NCBI GenBank assembly: GCA_040902585.1
Contig: JBBDXA010000210.1
Span: forward strand, 1-15,421
Length of the DNA: 15,421 bases
Direction: 5' to 3'
From: JBBDXA01 sp040902585
GTDB lineage: Bacteria; Planctomycetota; Phycisphaerae; Phycisphaerales; Phycisphaeraceae
Shown: in pieces, positions 6,861-13,155 of the stretch
Numbering within the stretch: the stretch's first letter is position 1
Layout: each line of letters opens with the position of its first letter
Position numbers and translations under genes: made by a program
The notes under the pieces: model-generated
Database searches by the model: none
Told to the model about the DNA's origin: nothing
Seen by the model: only the letters and a program-made list of their open reading frames with translations

Positions 6861-6890
6861 TTGCGGCCCTGCCCCCGGCGGTGGTAAATT
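6861..6890 (+). promoter_or_regulatory. Possible sigma70-type promoter for the prepilin-like gene
   Basis: TTGCGG at 6861-6866 and TAAATT at 6885-6890 are separated by 18 bp, and lie 53 nt upstream of ATG 6943. Only three and four of six bases match consensus, and promoter rules in planctomycetes are poorly known, so this is a weak call. Confidence 0.25.
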
Positions 6891-6942
6891 GCCTTCACAC
6901 AATTTTGTCCGGCGTCGGTACACGTAGTTGTCGAGGTGCTGC

Positions 6943-7779
6943 ATGAATGCCAGTGGCCGTCGGCTGCGGTTGTCGTCACCCAGTACAGGGGTTGGCCTTG
7001 CCGCGCGCCTGTGTGCCCGCGCCTTCACAGTGCCGGAAATGCTCGCGGTCATCGCGATCATCCTGATCCTCATCTCGCTGCTGCTGCCGAATCTGAACTC
7101 GAGTCGTGAAGTCGCCCGCCGGGCCATCTGCCTTTCGCAGCTTCACCAGCACATGGTTGCCGCACGGGGTTACGTCAACGATCGCAGCAAGATGCTTCCG
7201 GACATGACCGGCGCGGAGACGATCAACGGCGTGAACAAGATCTACCGCTATGCCGATCGGCTGGTGCTGTTCAACTACATCTCCGCCTATGACGTGTTCT
7301 TCTGCCCGTCGCAGGATCCGGACAAGCTGGCGAAGTTGAGCGGCGGCGTGGAGGTGGTCCCGCGCATCGCCCCGTTCTACGACGGCGGCACGCGACTGGA
7401 CTACGGCATCAACCACTACGGCCGCGGCGACAACAAGACGGACCTCTACTTCGACTCCCTGGGCGATCACTACGACAACCCCAACAGCCCCTGGGCCAGC
7501 GCGACGCTTCGCCCCGACTTCGTCGGCAATCAGGATGCCGTCTGCTACTCCGACGCCGACTCCAACGCCAGTCCGTGGGACATCGGCGGCAACGCCCGCG
7601 GCTCCAAGGTCTGGCCCCTGCACGCCAGCTTCGAGACGCATGCCTACAAGCGGCACCTGGGCGGCTACAACGCTGTCGGGCTGGATACCTCCGCGCAGTG
7701 GCGCAGTTCGGTGAATGCCGTGAATCCGTGGGAGCCTTGGTACATCAAACGCGGCAGGCAGAATCCGAATCGGCCTTGA
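6943..7779 (+). CDS. Prepilin-like secreted protein (type IV pilin N-terminus, DUF1559-like)
   Basis: From ATG 6943 (GAGGTG four bases upstream) the protein has 278 residues. A basic leader of 27 residues ends in CARA, followed by the prepilin motif FTVPEMLAVIAIILILISLL: cleavage would be A27|F28 with the methylated Phe at +1 and Glu32 at +5, then a hydrophobic helix that anchors the protein before export. The usual Gly at -1 is Ala here. The rest is the planctomycete one-off pseudopilin type: CLSQLHQHMVAARGYVNDRS, a PDM segment, FFCPSQDPD, LDYGINHYG and a C-terminal GGYNAVGLDTSAQWR that resembles the H-x9-DG tail of DUF1559 proteins but lacks the DG. These proteins are very numerous in planctomycetes and their role is unresolved. 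A TTG at 6928 is a less likely start. The gene ends 15 nt from the oppositely oriented ketosynthase gene. Confidence 0.88.
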   Translation: MNASGRRLRLSSPSTGVGLAARLCARAFTVPEMLAVIAIILILISLLLPNLNSSREVARRAICLSQLHQHMVAARGYVNDRSKMLPDMTGAETINGVNKIYRYADRLVLFNYISAYDVFFCPSQDPDKLAKLSGGVEVVPRIAPFYDGGTRLDYGINHYGRGDNKTDLYFDSLGDHYDNPNSPWASATLRPDFVGNQDAVCYSDADSNASPWDIGGNARGSKVWPLHASFETHAYKRHLGGYNAVGLDTSAQWRSSVNAVNPWEPWYIKRGRQNPNRP

Positions 7780-7794
7780 GCGGCGTCGAAGCGA

Positions 7795-9096
7795 TCAAGC
7801 GGTAAACCGGCGCACCACCAGCGTGTCGTTCTGCCCGCCGAAGCCGAAGCTGTTGCTCAGGCAGGTTTCGACTTTCGCCTGCCTCGCTTTGTTCGGGACG
7901 TAGTCCAGGTCGCACTGGGGGTCAGGATTGTCGAGGTTGGCGGTGGGCGGAAGGATTTGATCGCGGATAGCGAGCACGCAGGTGATGAGTTCGACCGCGC
8001 CGGCCGCGGCGATGAGATGACCCAGCATACTCTTGACGCTACTGATGGGCACCTGCTTGGCACGGCCACCGAAGACCATTTTGATGGCCATGGTTTCGGT
8101 CGAATCGTTCTCCTTCGTGCCGGTGCCGTGCGCGGAGATGTAGTCGATATCCAAAGGCGTGATGCCGGCATCATCGAGCGCCTTCTGCATGGCGACGGCT
8201 GGGCCGCGCCCGGTCGGGTGCATGTCGGTGATGCGGTAGGCATCGGCGCTGGAGCCGTAACCGGTGATCTCGGCGAGGATGTTCGCGCCCCTCTTGCGGG
8301 CGTGGTCGAGGGTTTCGATGATGAGAATGCCCGCGCCTTCGCCCAGGACGAATCCGCCGCGATCCGCTGAGAACGGGCGACTGGCGCGGGGCGGGTCTTC
8401 GTTATCGCGCGAGAGCGCGGTGAGGCGGGTGAAACCGGTGACGCCCATGCAGTGGATCATGGTGTGGGCCCCGCCCGCGATCATGACATCCGCATCGCCG
8501 CGACGCAGAATGCTGACCGCTTCGCCGATGGCCTGCGTGCTGGCGGCGCAGGCGGTCAGGCAGTTGAAGGCCGGCCCCTGAGCGCCGAACTCCATCGCCA
8601 GATGCGAGAGCGGCATGTTCGACTCCTGCTCGATCTCGCGCACCGCGACCATGCGCTCCAGGGCGACGCGAGCCCAGGCGGCGGTGTCCACCGTCTGCGA
8701 CTGCGGCTGCCAGGCGGCGAGGTTGGAGCTGACGTAATTGTCCAGATCAATCACGCCTTCGCCGCTGCCCAGGTAAAGGCCCAGGCGTTCGCGGTTGAGG
8801 GCATCCACGTGGCCCAGCCCGCTCATGCGCCAGGCCTGGGCCGCGGCCCCGAGCGCGAAACCGGTGTTAGCGCCGATGCCTTCATGGGCTTCGTGCTGGG
8901 TGACGAACGGGCGATAGTCGTAGTCCTTCACCTGAGCGCTGAAGGTGGTGGGAAACGTGGAGGCATCAAAGTGCGTGGTGGGCCCGATGCCGGACTTACC
9001 CGCCAGGAGCGCGGTCCAGACGGATTCGATGTCGTGGCCCAGCGGCGTGACCCAGCCCATGCCGGTGATGACGGTTCTACGGGATTCAGCAGTCAT
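7795..9096 (-). CDS. fabF: Beta-ketoacyl-ACP synthase, FabF type (catalytically complete, KS-alpha-like)
   Basis: The protein has 433 residues and shows a complete thiolase-fold ketosynthase. The N-terminal RRTVITGMGWVTPLG is followed by the nucleophile elbow NCLTACAAST with Cys183, then SAHGTGTKENDSTET with His323, SSVKSMLGHLIAAAGAVE with Lys355 and His360, and the terminal NSFGFGGQND. This is the Cys-His-His triad of decarboxylating condensing enzymes, which join malonyl-ACP to an acyl chain in fatty-acid or polyketide synthesis. The final glycine motif reads GGQN rather than the usual GGHN. The start overlaps the nucleotidyltransferase stop by one base (TAATG), indicating translational coupling, and a second ketosynthase that lacks the triad lies two genes upstream. 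It may serve a dedicated KS/chain-length-factor pair rather than housekeeping fatty-acid synthesis (inference); no acyl carrier protein, ketoreductase or dehydratase is visible. Confidence 0.93.
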   Translation of the reverse strand: MTAESRRTVITGMGWVTPLGHDIESVWTALLAGKSGIGPTTHFDASTFPTTFSAQVKDYDYRPFVTQHEAHEGIGANTGFALGAAAQAWRMSGLGHVDALNRERLGLYLGSGEGVIDLDNYVSSNLAAWQPQSQTVDTAAWARVALERMVAVREIEQESNMPLSHLAMEFGAQGPAFNCLTACAASTQAIGEAVSILRRGDADVMIAGGAHTMIHCMGVTGFTRLTALSRDNEDPPRASRPFSADRGGFVLGEGAGILIIETLDHARKRGANILAEITGYGSSADAYRITDMHPTGRGPAVAMQKALDDAGITPLDIDYISAHGTGTKENDSTETMAIKMVFGGRAKQVPISSVKSMLGHLIAAAGAVELITCVLAIRDQILPPTANLDNPDPQCDLDYVPNKARQAKVETCLSNSFGFGGQNDTLVVRRFTA

Positions 9097-9896
9097 TATG
9101 CACCACAGCGAATGGTTTGATTCAGAATCGTATCGCGCAGGAACTCATCCAGGGCTTCATTGCTCACATCATTGGACGGCATCGCGGCCGCAAGCGCTTC
9201 GCATTCGATCAACCCGCCCGCGATCAATTCATTCAGTACGGCATCGGGCTCGCTCGCGCCCAGTTCCACATCCTGCTTCTTCTCTTCCACCAGCGCGCGC
9301 ACCGCGTTCATCACAGGCGCCGGCCAGTCGATGCCTTCGAGCACCGCCTCGAACGCCGTGGGCGGCTGCGTCTGATGAGCCGCGATGTAACGCACACACG
9401 CCAGCGGCCGCAGCGCGTACAGATACTTCTTCCGCACCGGCCTCGGCTCATGTTCCAGATGCGTGCGCCAGACATTCACCGCCATGCTCAGGTAATGAAA
9501 GCTCGCCTTCTTCGCGTCGAAGTAAAGCGAGCGCAGGTCGAGCAGCCGTTCGTGCATGCCCGGCGCGGCTCGATAAACAATCGGCGAATCGAGCCACTCC
9601 ATCAGCGGCGGATTGCTGCGCCGCATCAACTCCGCGGTCTTGCGCACATCCCAGCCGCCCAGGTCCAGATCGCCTTCCATCTGAAGATCAAAAGCATCGA
9701 CCGGCCCGCGCAGCTTCAGGTAACTTTCCGCCGGATACGCGTAGATGAATCGCACATCGTAATCGCTGTCCCGTGACGCGAAACCCCACGCCCTGCTGCC
9801 GCTCTCGCAGGCGAAGAGCACGCGCAGGCCGCGGTCCCGCTCAATCTCTTCGAGCGCGGTCAGGATCGCCGTTCGCTGTGGTTCGTGAATCATCAT
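9096..9896 (-). CDS. Nucleotidyltransferase, RlaP/YcgL (COG3541) family
   Basis: The protein has 266 residues and belongs to the DNA polymerase beta-like nucleotidyltransferase superfamily. Visible motifs are GSRAWGFASRDSDYDVRFIY (33-52), with the GS(R) loop and the metal pair D45-x-D47, and DLDLGGWDVRKTAELM (76-91), which probably supplies the third carboxylate. NPPLMEWLDSPIVY at 95-108 and a helical C-terminal half match the family named RNA-repair-pathway DNA polymerase beta (RlaP). Such enzymes are expected to transfer a nucleotide to an RNA, protein or small molecule; the substrate is unknown for most members and no RNA ligase is nearby. The gene lies between two ketosynthases: its ATG is four bases after the upstream stop and its TAA overlaps the downstream ATG. 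Two consecutive ATGs (9894-9896 and 9891-9893) can serve as start; no Shine-Dalgarno is seen, consistent with coupling. Confidence 0.85.
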   Translation of the reverse strand: MMIHEPQRTAILTALEEIERDRGLRVLFACESGSRAWGFASRDSDYDVRFIYAYPAESYLKLRGPVDAFDLQMEGDLDLGGWDVRKTAELMRRSNPPLMEWLDSPIVYRAAPGMHERLLDLRSLYFDAKKASFHYLSMAVNVWRTHLEHEPRPVRKKYLYALRPLACVRYIAAHQTQPPTAFEAVLEGIDWPAPVMNAVRALVEEKKQDVELGASEPDAVLNELIAGGLIECEALAAAMPSNDVSNEALDEFLRDTILNQTIRCGA

Positions 9897-9900
9897 GACG

Positions 9901-11298
9901 TCAATCTATACGTTTGAGCACCAGCGCCGCATTCTGCCCGCCGAAGCTCGTCGAATAAGTCAGCACATGCCCAATCTTCGCGTCGCGCGAGGGGGCTGTC
10001 ATCGCATTCAGACCGCTGAGCGGTTCATCGCAGTTGATCACGGCGGGCACCTTCTGATGGGCGATCGCCTTGGCGGCCATGCAGACGTCGATGCCGCCCG
10101 CGCCGGCGAAGGTACTTCCCACCAGCGGCTTGCAACTGGCGATGGGCACCTGCTTCAGACGCGGACCGAAGATGCCAAAAAGAGCAGCCGCCTCCGCCTG
10201 ATCGTAGTCGGGCACGCCTAAGCCGCCGGGGATGATCAGGTCGATCGCGTCCGGCTCGATCTTCGCTTCGCGAAGGGCGGCCCGGATCGCCAGGGCGATG
10301 CCCCGGCCGTTGGGATCGGGCGCGAGATTCTTCTGAGGCAAATGCACCGTCTGCGATGCGCCGAACCCGAGCACCTCCGCGTAAGCGCGCGGCGCGGGAC
10401 TCTGATCGCCGCCGCCTTCCCCGCCGCTCGCGGCTTCGCGCCTCTTCGCAAAAGTCTCCGCCGATTCAAGAATGACGATCGCCCCGCCCTGCCCGACGAC
10501 TGTTCCCGCGGCCTTGCGGTCGAAGGGGCGCACCGCCGCGGTCGGGTTTTCGTTGGAACCGGTGTTCAGTCGGCCCGTGAAATGCTGGCGAAGGAGGGAC
10601 ATGGGGTTGAGCTTGTCCTCCGCGCCGCCGCAGAAGCAGGCATCAGCCGTGCCGCGCTGGATGACGCGCAGCGATTCGCCGATGGAGAGCATCGCCGAGG
10701 CTTCGGAACAGGTGATGGTGTTCGACGGGCCCTGGGCATCGTGAATGATGGTCACGTGACAGGCGAGCATGTTGGGCAGAAACTTCAGCAGCCACAGCGG
10801 CGTGAGATGGGTGATGCCCTCGCGGCCCCAGCGGTGGAGATCGAAGCGGCCGGCCTCGTCGCGGGCCTCATAGAAAGCGGCGGTGAGTTCGTTCATCTCC
10901 GCCGCGATNNNNNNNNNNGCGATGAGTCCCGCGCCGACGTGGCAGCCCACGCGCCCGGGCTCGTAGCTGGGCGCGAAGTCAGGCTTGCCCGCGCCGTCCG
11001 GATCCGTGCCCGCAGTGCGCAGGCCCGCATCGCGAGCCGCCAGCATCGCCGCCGCGACCGCCAGTTCGATATCCGACGCCATCACTTTCGTCGCCTTGCG
11101 GTAGCTCTTGGGCACGAAGTCGCGCACCGAAAAATCGCGCAGCTGGGCGGCGATCCGGCAGGGGAAACCGTCCGGGTTGAACAGGTCGATCCTCCCGATC
11201 GCACTGCGCCCTTCCAAAGCGCCGGCCCAGGTCGGCTCAATGCCCAGCCCCAGCCCGCTCACCGGACCCAGTCCTGTTATCAACACGCGTCGCGTCAT
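9901..11298 (-). CDS. Ketosynthase-like protein lacking the catalytic triad (chain-length-factor-like, KS-beta)
   Basis: From ATG 11298 (MTRRVLITGLGPVSGLG) the translation spans 465 codons, including four unknown residues from a 10-N gap. The ketosynthase fold is clear, but the triad is gone. Aligned by the fixed spacing GP-x7-C-x6-IG, the nucleophile position holds Glu199 (TCSEASAMLSIG); the first His is Gly358 (IIPGGLGV for SAHGTGT); the Lys is kept at 390 (SCKPLVGS) and the second His is Ser395. Known KS-beta/chain-length factors replace the Cys with Gln and act as partners of an active KS; by analogy this would be the non-catalytic half of a heterodimer with the FabF two genes downstream. 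A Gly-rich loop lies at about 288-304. It is first in a three-gene operon (4-nt gap to the nucleotidyltransferase). An ATG at 11313 would add five residues. Removing the N-gap artefact gives 460 residues. Confidence 0.88.
   Translation of the reverse strand: MTRRVLITGLGPVSGLGLGIEPTWAGALEGRSAIGRIDLFNPDGFPCRIAAQLRDFSVRDFVPKSYRKATKVMASDIELAVAAAMLAARDAGLRTAGTDPDGAGKPDFAPSYEPGRVGCHVGAGLIXXXXIAAEMNELTAAFYEARDEAGRFDLHRWGREGITHLTPLWLLKFLPNMLACHVTIIHDAQGPSNTITCSEASAMLSIGESLRVIQRGTADACFCGGAEDKLNPMSLLRQHFTGRLNTGSNENPTAAVRPFDRKAAGTVVGQGGAIVILESAETFAKRREAASGGEGGGDQSPAPRAYAEVLGFGASQTVHLPQKNLAPDPNGRGIALAIRAALREAKIEPDAIDLIIPGGLGVPDYDQAEAAALFGIFGPRLKQVPIASCKPLVGSTFAGAGGIDVCMAAKAIAHQKVPAVINCDEPLSGLNAMTAPSRDAKIGHVLTYSTSFGGQNAALVLKRID
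10909..10918. other. Assembly gap of ten Ns, probably artefactual
   Basis: Ten Ns interrupt the KS-beta-like gene. The bases before the gap end in GCGAT and those after it start with GCGAT. Merging on this 5-bp overlap joins both sides in the same frame and gives G-L-I-A-A-E-M-N without unknown residues. Confidence 0.9.
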
Positions 11299-11353
11299 GC
11301 CGGTCCCATGCATCCAATTCGAGGAAAGATGCGGACAGTGTAGTCATTGCGGG

Positions 11354-11450
11354 GGGAGAAGGGCCAAGGGAGAAGGGCCAAGGGCCAAGGGCCGAGGGCC
11401 GAGGGAGAAGGACAAAGATGGAGAGGGGATAAGGGCCAAGGCCGGCGGCG
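11354..11450. repeat. Tandem heptamer tract GGGCCRA / GGGAGAA
   Basis: From 11354 the sequence reads in 7-nt steps: GGGAGAA, GGGCCAA, GGGAGAA, GGGCCAA, GGGCCAA, GGGCCGA, GGGCCGA, GGGAGAA, GGACAAA (to 11416), then decays, with one more GGGCCAA near 11432. It lies between the His-rich lipoprotein gene and the KS-beta-like gene, within the probable leader of the latter. Confidence 0.8.
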
Positions 11451-11523
11451 TAAACTAAGAGGCGCGCATCGCATACGCAGGTTACGACAGGAAACTCAAA
11501 CGGTGACTGGGGAACCTCGCACG

Positions 11524-11554
11524 ACTCTCGGCCCTTCTGCCTCGGCCCTTTTTT
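11524..11554. repeat. Inverted counterpart of the GGGCCRA tract, with T-run
   Basis: CTCTCGGCCCTTCTGCCTCG followed by GCCCTTTTTT is, in reverse complement, AGGGCCGAGGCAGAAGGGCC, matching the tract at 11357-11384 with few differences. Together the two arms enclose about 150 nt. The T-run (11549-11554) abuts the lipoprotein stop codon; on the minus strand it is an A-run right after TGA. Confidence 0.65.
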
Positions 11555-11985
11555 CACCGCACATACTGCTCGATCACCGCCACGCTGCCGCCGGTGAACT
11601 CGATGCGGAGATGCTCGTACTCGTGACGGACGTCGACCATCTCAGGCCCGTGAAAGTGAAGGTCATCGTGATCGTGGCGTCGCCGATGGAAGCGATGCCG
11701 GGGCCAGTAGATCTCGCTGGTGTAGTAGACGCCGGTATAGGACCAGACATCCTGGTTGACGCCGCCGGCATCGATCCGCTGAAACTTGCGATCGGGCCGG
11801 CCCAGGGCGATGTAGACCATGTCCTTGGTATCGCCGACGACGATCTCGCCGCGGCGCAGGCGGTCCTGCGTATCCGCGGGGAAGGAGGTGAACAGGGCCT
11901 GGTGCTCTTTGATGCGCTGATCGATGGTCACGCAGCCGCTCAGAAGCGCGAGGCCGAGACTGAGGATGACGAGGCGATTGAGCAT
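11554..11985 (-). CDS. Small lipoprotein with BamE/SmpA-like core and His-rich segment
   Basis: The protein has 143 residues. It starts after a strong AGGAGG five bases upstream. The leader MLNRLVILSLGLALLSGC carries a lipobox (L15-S16-G17-C18), so Cys18 would be lipidated and the mature protein held at a membrane. Residues 22-70 (IDQRIKEHQALFTSFPADTQ, then GEIVVGDTKDMVYIALGRPD) resemble the small SmpA/OmlA-BamE fold often seen in short lipoproteins; this is a pattern match, not proof of a Bam role. Residues 97-125 hold eight histidines (H97, H100, H104, H106, H110, H112, H121, H125) with Arg and Asp, a possible metal-binding strip. The closing LRIEFTGGSVAVIEQYVR is strand-rich. It is on the same strand as the KS operon, 255 nt upstream, and diverges from cdaA. 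Confidence 0.85.
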   Translation of the reverse strand: MLNRLVILSLGLALLSGCVTIDQRIKEHQALFTSFPADTQDRLRRGEIVVGDTKDMVYIALGRPDRKFQRIDAGGVNQDVWSYTGVYYTSEIYWPRHRFHRRRHDHDDLHFHGPEMVDVRHEYEHLRIEFTGGSVAVIEQYVR

Positions 11986-11990
11986 AGTGG

Positions 11991-11996
11991 CCTCCT
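11991..11996 (-). promoter_or_regulatory. Shine-Dalgarno AGGAGG of the lipoprotein gene
   Basis: The minus strand reads AGGAGG-CCACT-ATG, a full consensus site with five-base spacing, fixing the start at 11985. Confidence 0.85.
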
Positions 11997-12064
11997 GCTG
12001 GTTCTCCCGCGACCTCCAATCATAGGCCGGCCGGGCGATTCGCAGCGATTCGCCGCGCCCCGGC

Positions 12065-12093
12065 CTGACGCCGCTCGCCGCCGTTGTTAAGAT
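12065..12093 (+). promoter_or_regulatory. Possible sigma70-type promoter of cdaA
   Basis: CTGACG (12065-12070) and TAAGAT (12088-12093) are separated by 17 bp, with four of six bases matching consensus in each box. The -10 box overlaps an upstream in-frame ATG at 12092, which argues that translation starts at 12152 instead. Weak call made by eye. Confidence 0.35.
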
Positions 12094-12151
12094 GGCCGTT
12101 GTCGTCGCGACCGCACTGAATCGGACTGGTCATGGGAGTGTGAGACCCGTC

Positions 12152-13015
12152 ATGGATCGGCTAGAACAGCTATTTTTCCGCCTGAAAGGCTACTTCCAGA
12201 ACGAACCCCTCGTCGTGCTGGTGGAGCTTCTCATTATCTGGGCGATCGTGTGGGTGATTTACAATTTTCTTCAAGGCACGCGCGGCGCTCGCGCCATCAA
12301 AGGCCTGGTCGTGGTCTTCATCGGCGCGACCTTCTTCGTGCGCGTGGTCGTCAGCGAAGACACGTTCGAACGACTCAACTTCATTTACAGCGGCTTCGTC
12401 GGATTCGCGGCGATCTCGATCGTCATTCTCTTTCAGCCTGAAATCCGCCGCGGTCTGGTGGCGCTGGCGGAAGTGCTGCCGGGCGGAGCGGGCAACGTCA
12501 AACGCCGGGTGGTCATCGAAGAGATTCTCGCGGCAATCCAGTACCTTTCCAAGAACAAGATCGGTGCCCTGATCGCCATCGAGCGCGAGACCAACCTGCG
12601 CTACATTGTCGAAGGCGGCACGCGCGTGGATGCGGTGGTCAGCGATGACCTGCTGAACACCATCTTCTGGCCGGGCAGCGCGCTGCATGATATGGGCGTG
12701 GTGATCACGGGCGACAAGATCGTGGCGGCAGGCGTGCAGTTCCCGCTGGCCGAGGGCGGACAGTTACCTTCGGAGCTCGGGTCGCGGCATCGGGCGGCGA
12801 TCGGCCTGAGCCAGGAGGCGGACTGCCTTATTCTCATCGTCAGCGAAGAGACCGGTACCATCAGCCTGGCCGAGCGCGGCAACCTGAAGCGCGGCCTCAC
12901 GATCGAAGCCCTGCGCAGCGAACTGGTGCGCGGCCTCGGCCGCGCCGAAGTCGAAGCCACCGCCGCCGCCGACCCCGAACCGCAGGACGTCACACCGCCT
13001 GAAGACAAGTCCTGA
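12152..13015 (+). CDS. cdaA: Diadenylate cyclase CdaA (c-di-AMP synthase)
   Basis: From ATG 12152 the protein has 287 residues, close to the usual CdaA length. Three membrane segments come first (about 19-40, 50-67 and 78-96, the last ending in FQPE), followed by the DisA_N cyclase domain. Key elements are VDAVVSDDLLNTIFWPGSAL (159-178), then H179-D180-M181-G182, and the RHR motif in LGSRHRAAIGLS (R212-H213-R214), with IVSEETGTISLA at 229-240. The enzyme makes cyclic di-AMP from two ATP. The canonical Asp-Gly-Ala motif is Asp-Met-Gly here; the essential Asp is kept. An in-frame ATG at 12092 would add 20 residues unlike the family and overlaps a putative -10 box, so 12152 is preferred. The cdaR/ybbR gene follows 140 nt later, the classical arrangement. 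The stop codon sits in a copy of the CCTGAGT heptamer repeat. Confidence 0.93.
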   Translation: MDRLEQLFFRLKGYFQNEPLVVLVELLIIWAIVWVIYNFLQGTRGARAIKGLVVVFIGATFFVRVVVSEDTFERLNFIYSGFVGFAAISIVILFQPEIRRGLVALAEVLPGGAGNVKRRVVIEEILAAIQYLSKNKIGALIAIERETNLRYIVEGGTRVDAVVSDDLLNTIFWPGSALHDMGVVITGDKIVAAGVQFPLAEGGQLPSELGSRHRAAIGLSQEADCLILIVSEETGTISLAERGNLKRGLTIEALRSELVRGLGRAEVEATAAADPEPQDVTPPEDKS

Positions 13016-13148
13016 GTCGAGAGGAAAGGTCCTGAGTCCTGAGTCCTGAGTCAAAACTCTCGACTCAGGGCGCACGACCCAAGACTCAGGACTCAAGACG
13101 CAGGACTCAGGACTCAGGACCCAGGACTCAAGACCCAGGACACAGGAC
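13009..13148. repeat. CCTGAGT/ACTCAGG heptamer tract, inverted, filling the cdaA-cdaR spacer
   Basis: GTCCTGAGTC occurs at 13009-13018, over the cdaA stop. A second block at 13029-13052 has three 7-nt units (GTCCTGA). After a short AT-richer turn, the opposite orientation follows from 13062 to 13148 in many degenerate copies (GACTCAG, GACTCAA, GACCCAG). CAGGACTCAGGACTCAGGAC (13101-13120) is a perfect 20-nt complement of 13029-13048, so the transcript could form a long hairpin between the two genes. The last unit provides AGGA for cdaR. Confidence 0.85.
13144..13147 (+). promoter_or_regulatory. Shine-Dalgarno AGGA of cdaR, contributed by the heptamer tract
   Basis: AGGA lies eight bases before ATG 13156 and is part of the final CAGGAC unit of the repeat tract. 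Confidence 0.6.
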
Positions 13149-13155
13149 CTCCCCC

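Noticed and set aside
9096..9896. Nucleotidyltransferase as half of a MNT/HEPN toxin-antitoxin pair
   Set aside because: It is far longer than minimal MNT antitoxins, matches the RlaP/YcgL type, and no HEPN-like small gene is adjacent.
7795..11298. Complete polyketide, aryl-polyene or ladderane biosynthetic cluster
   Set aside because: Only two ketosynthase-type genes are present; no acyl carrier protein, ketoreductase, dehydratase, radical SAM or thioesterase gene lies in the window.
10342..11343. Plus-strand open frame of 333 residues over the KS-beta-like gene
   Set aside because: It crosses the N gap, lacks domain signals and is the antisense shadow of a recognisable ketosynthase fold.
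11237..11557. Minus-strand open frame of 106 residues containing repeated Leu-Gly-Pro units
   Set aside because: It is translated repeat DNA of the GGGCCRA tract and overlaps the KS-beta start; no independent start signal.
11347..12090. Plus-strand open frame of 247 residues over the heptamer tract and lipoprotein
   Set aside because: Its start is translated heptamer repeat (Gly/Arg/Lys periodic), and the rest is antisense to a lipoprotein that has a lipobox and a consensus ribosome-binding site.
13009..13148. Possible CRISPR array between cdaA and cdaR
   Set aside because: Units are 7 nt, degenerate and without spacers, and occur in both orientations; there are no cas genes.
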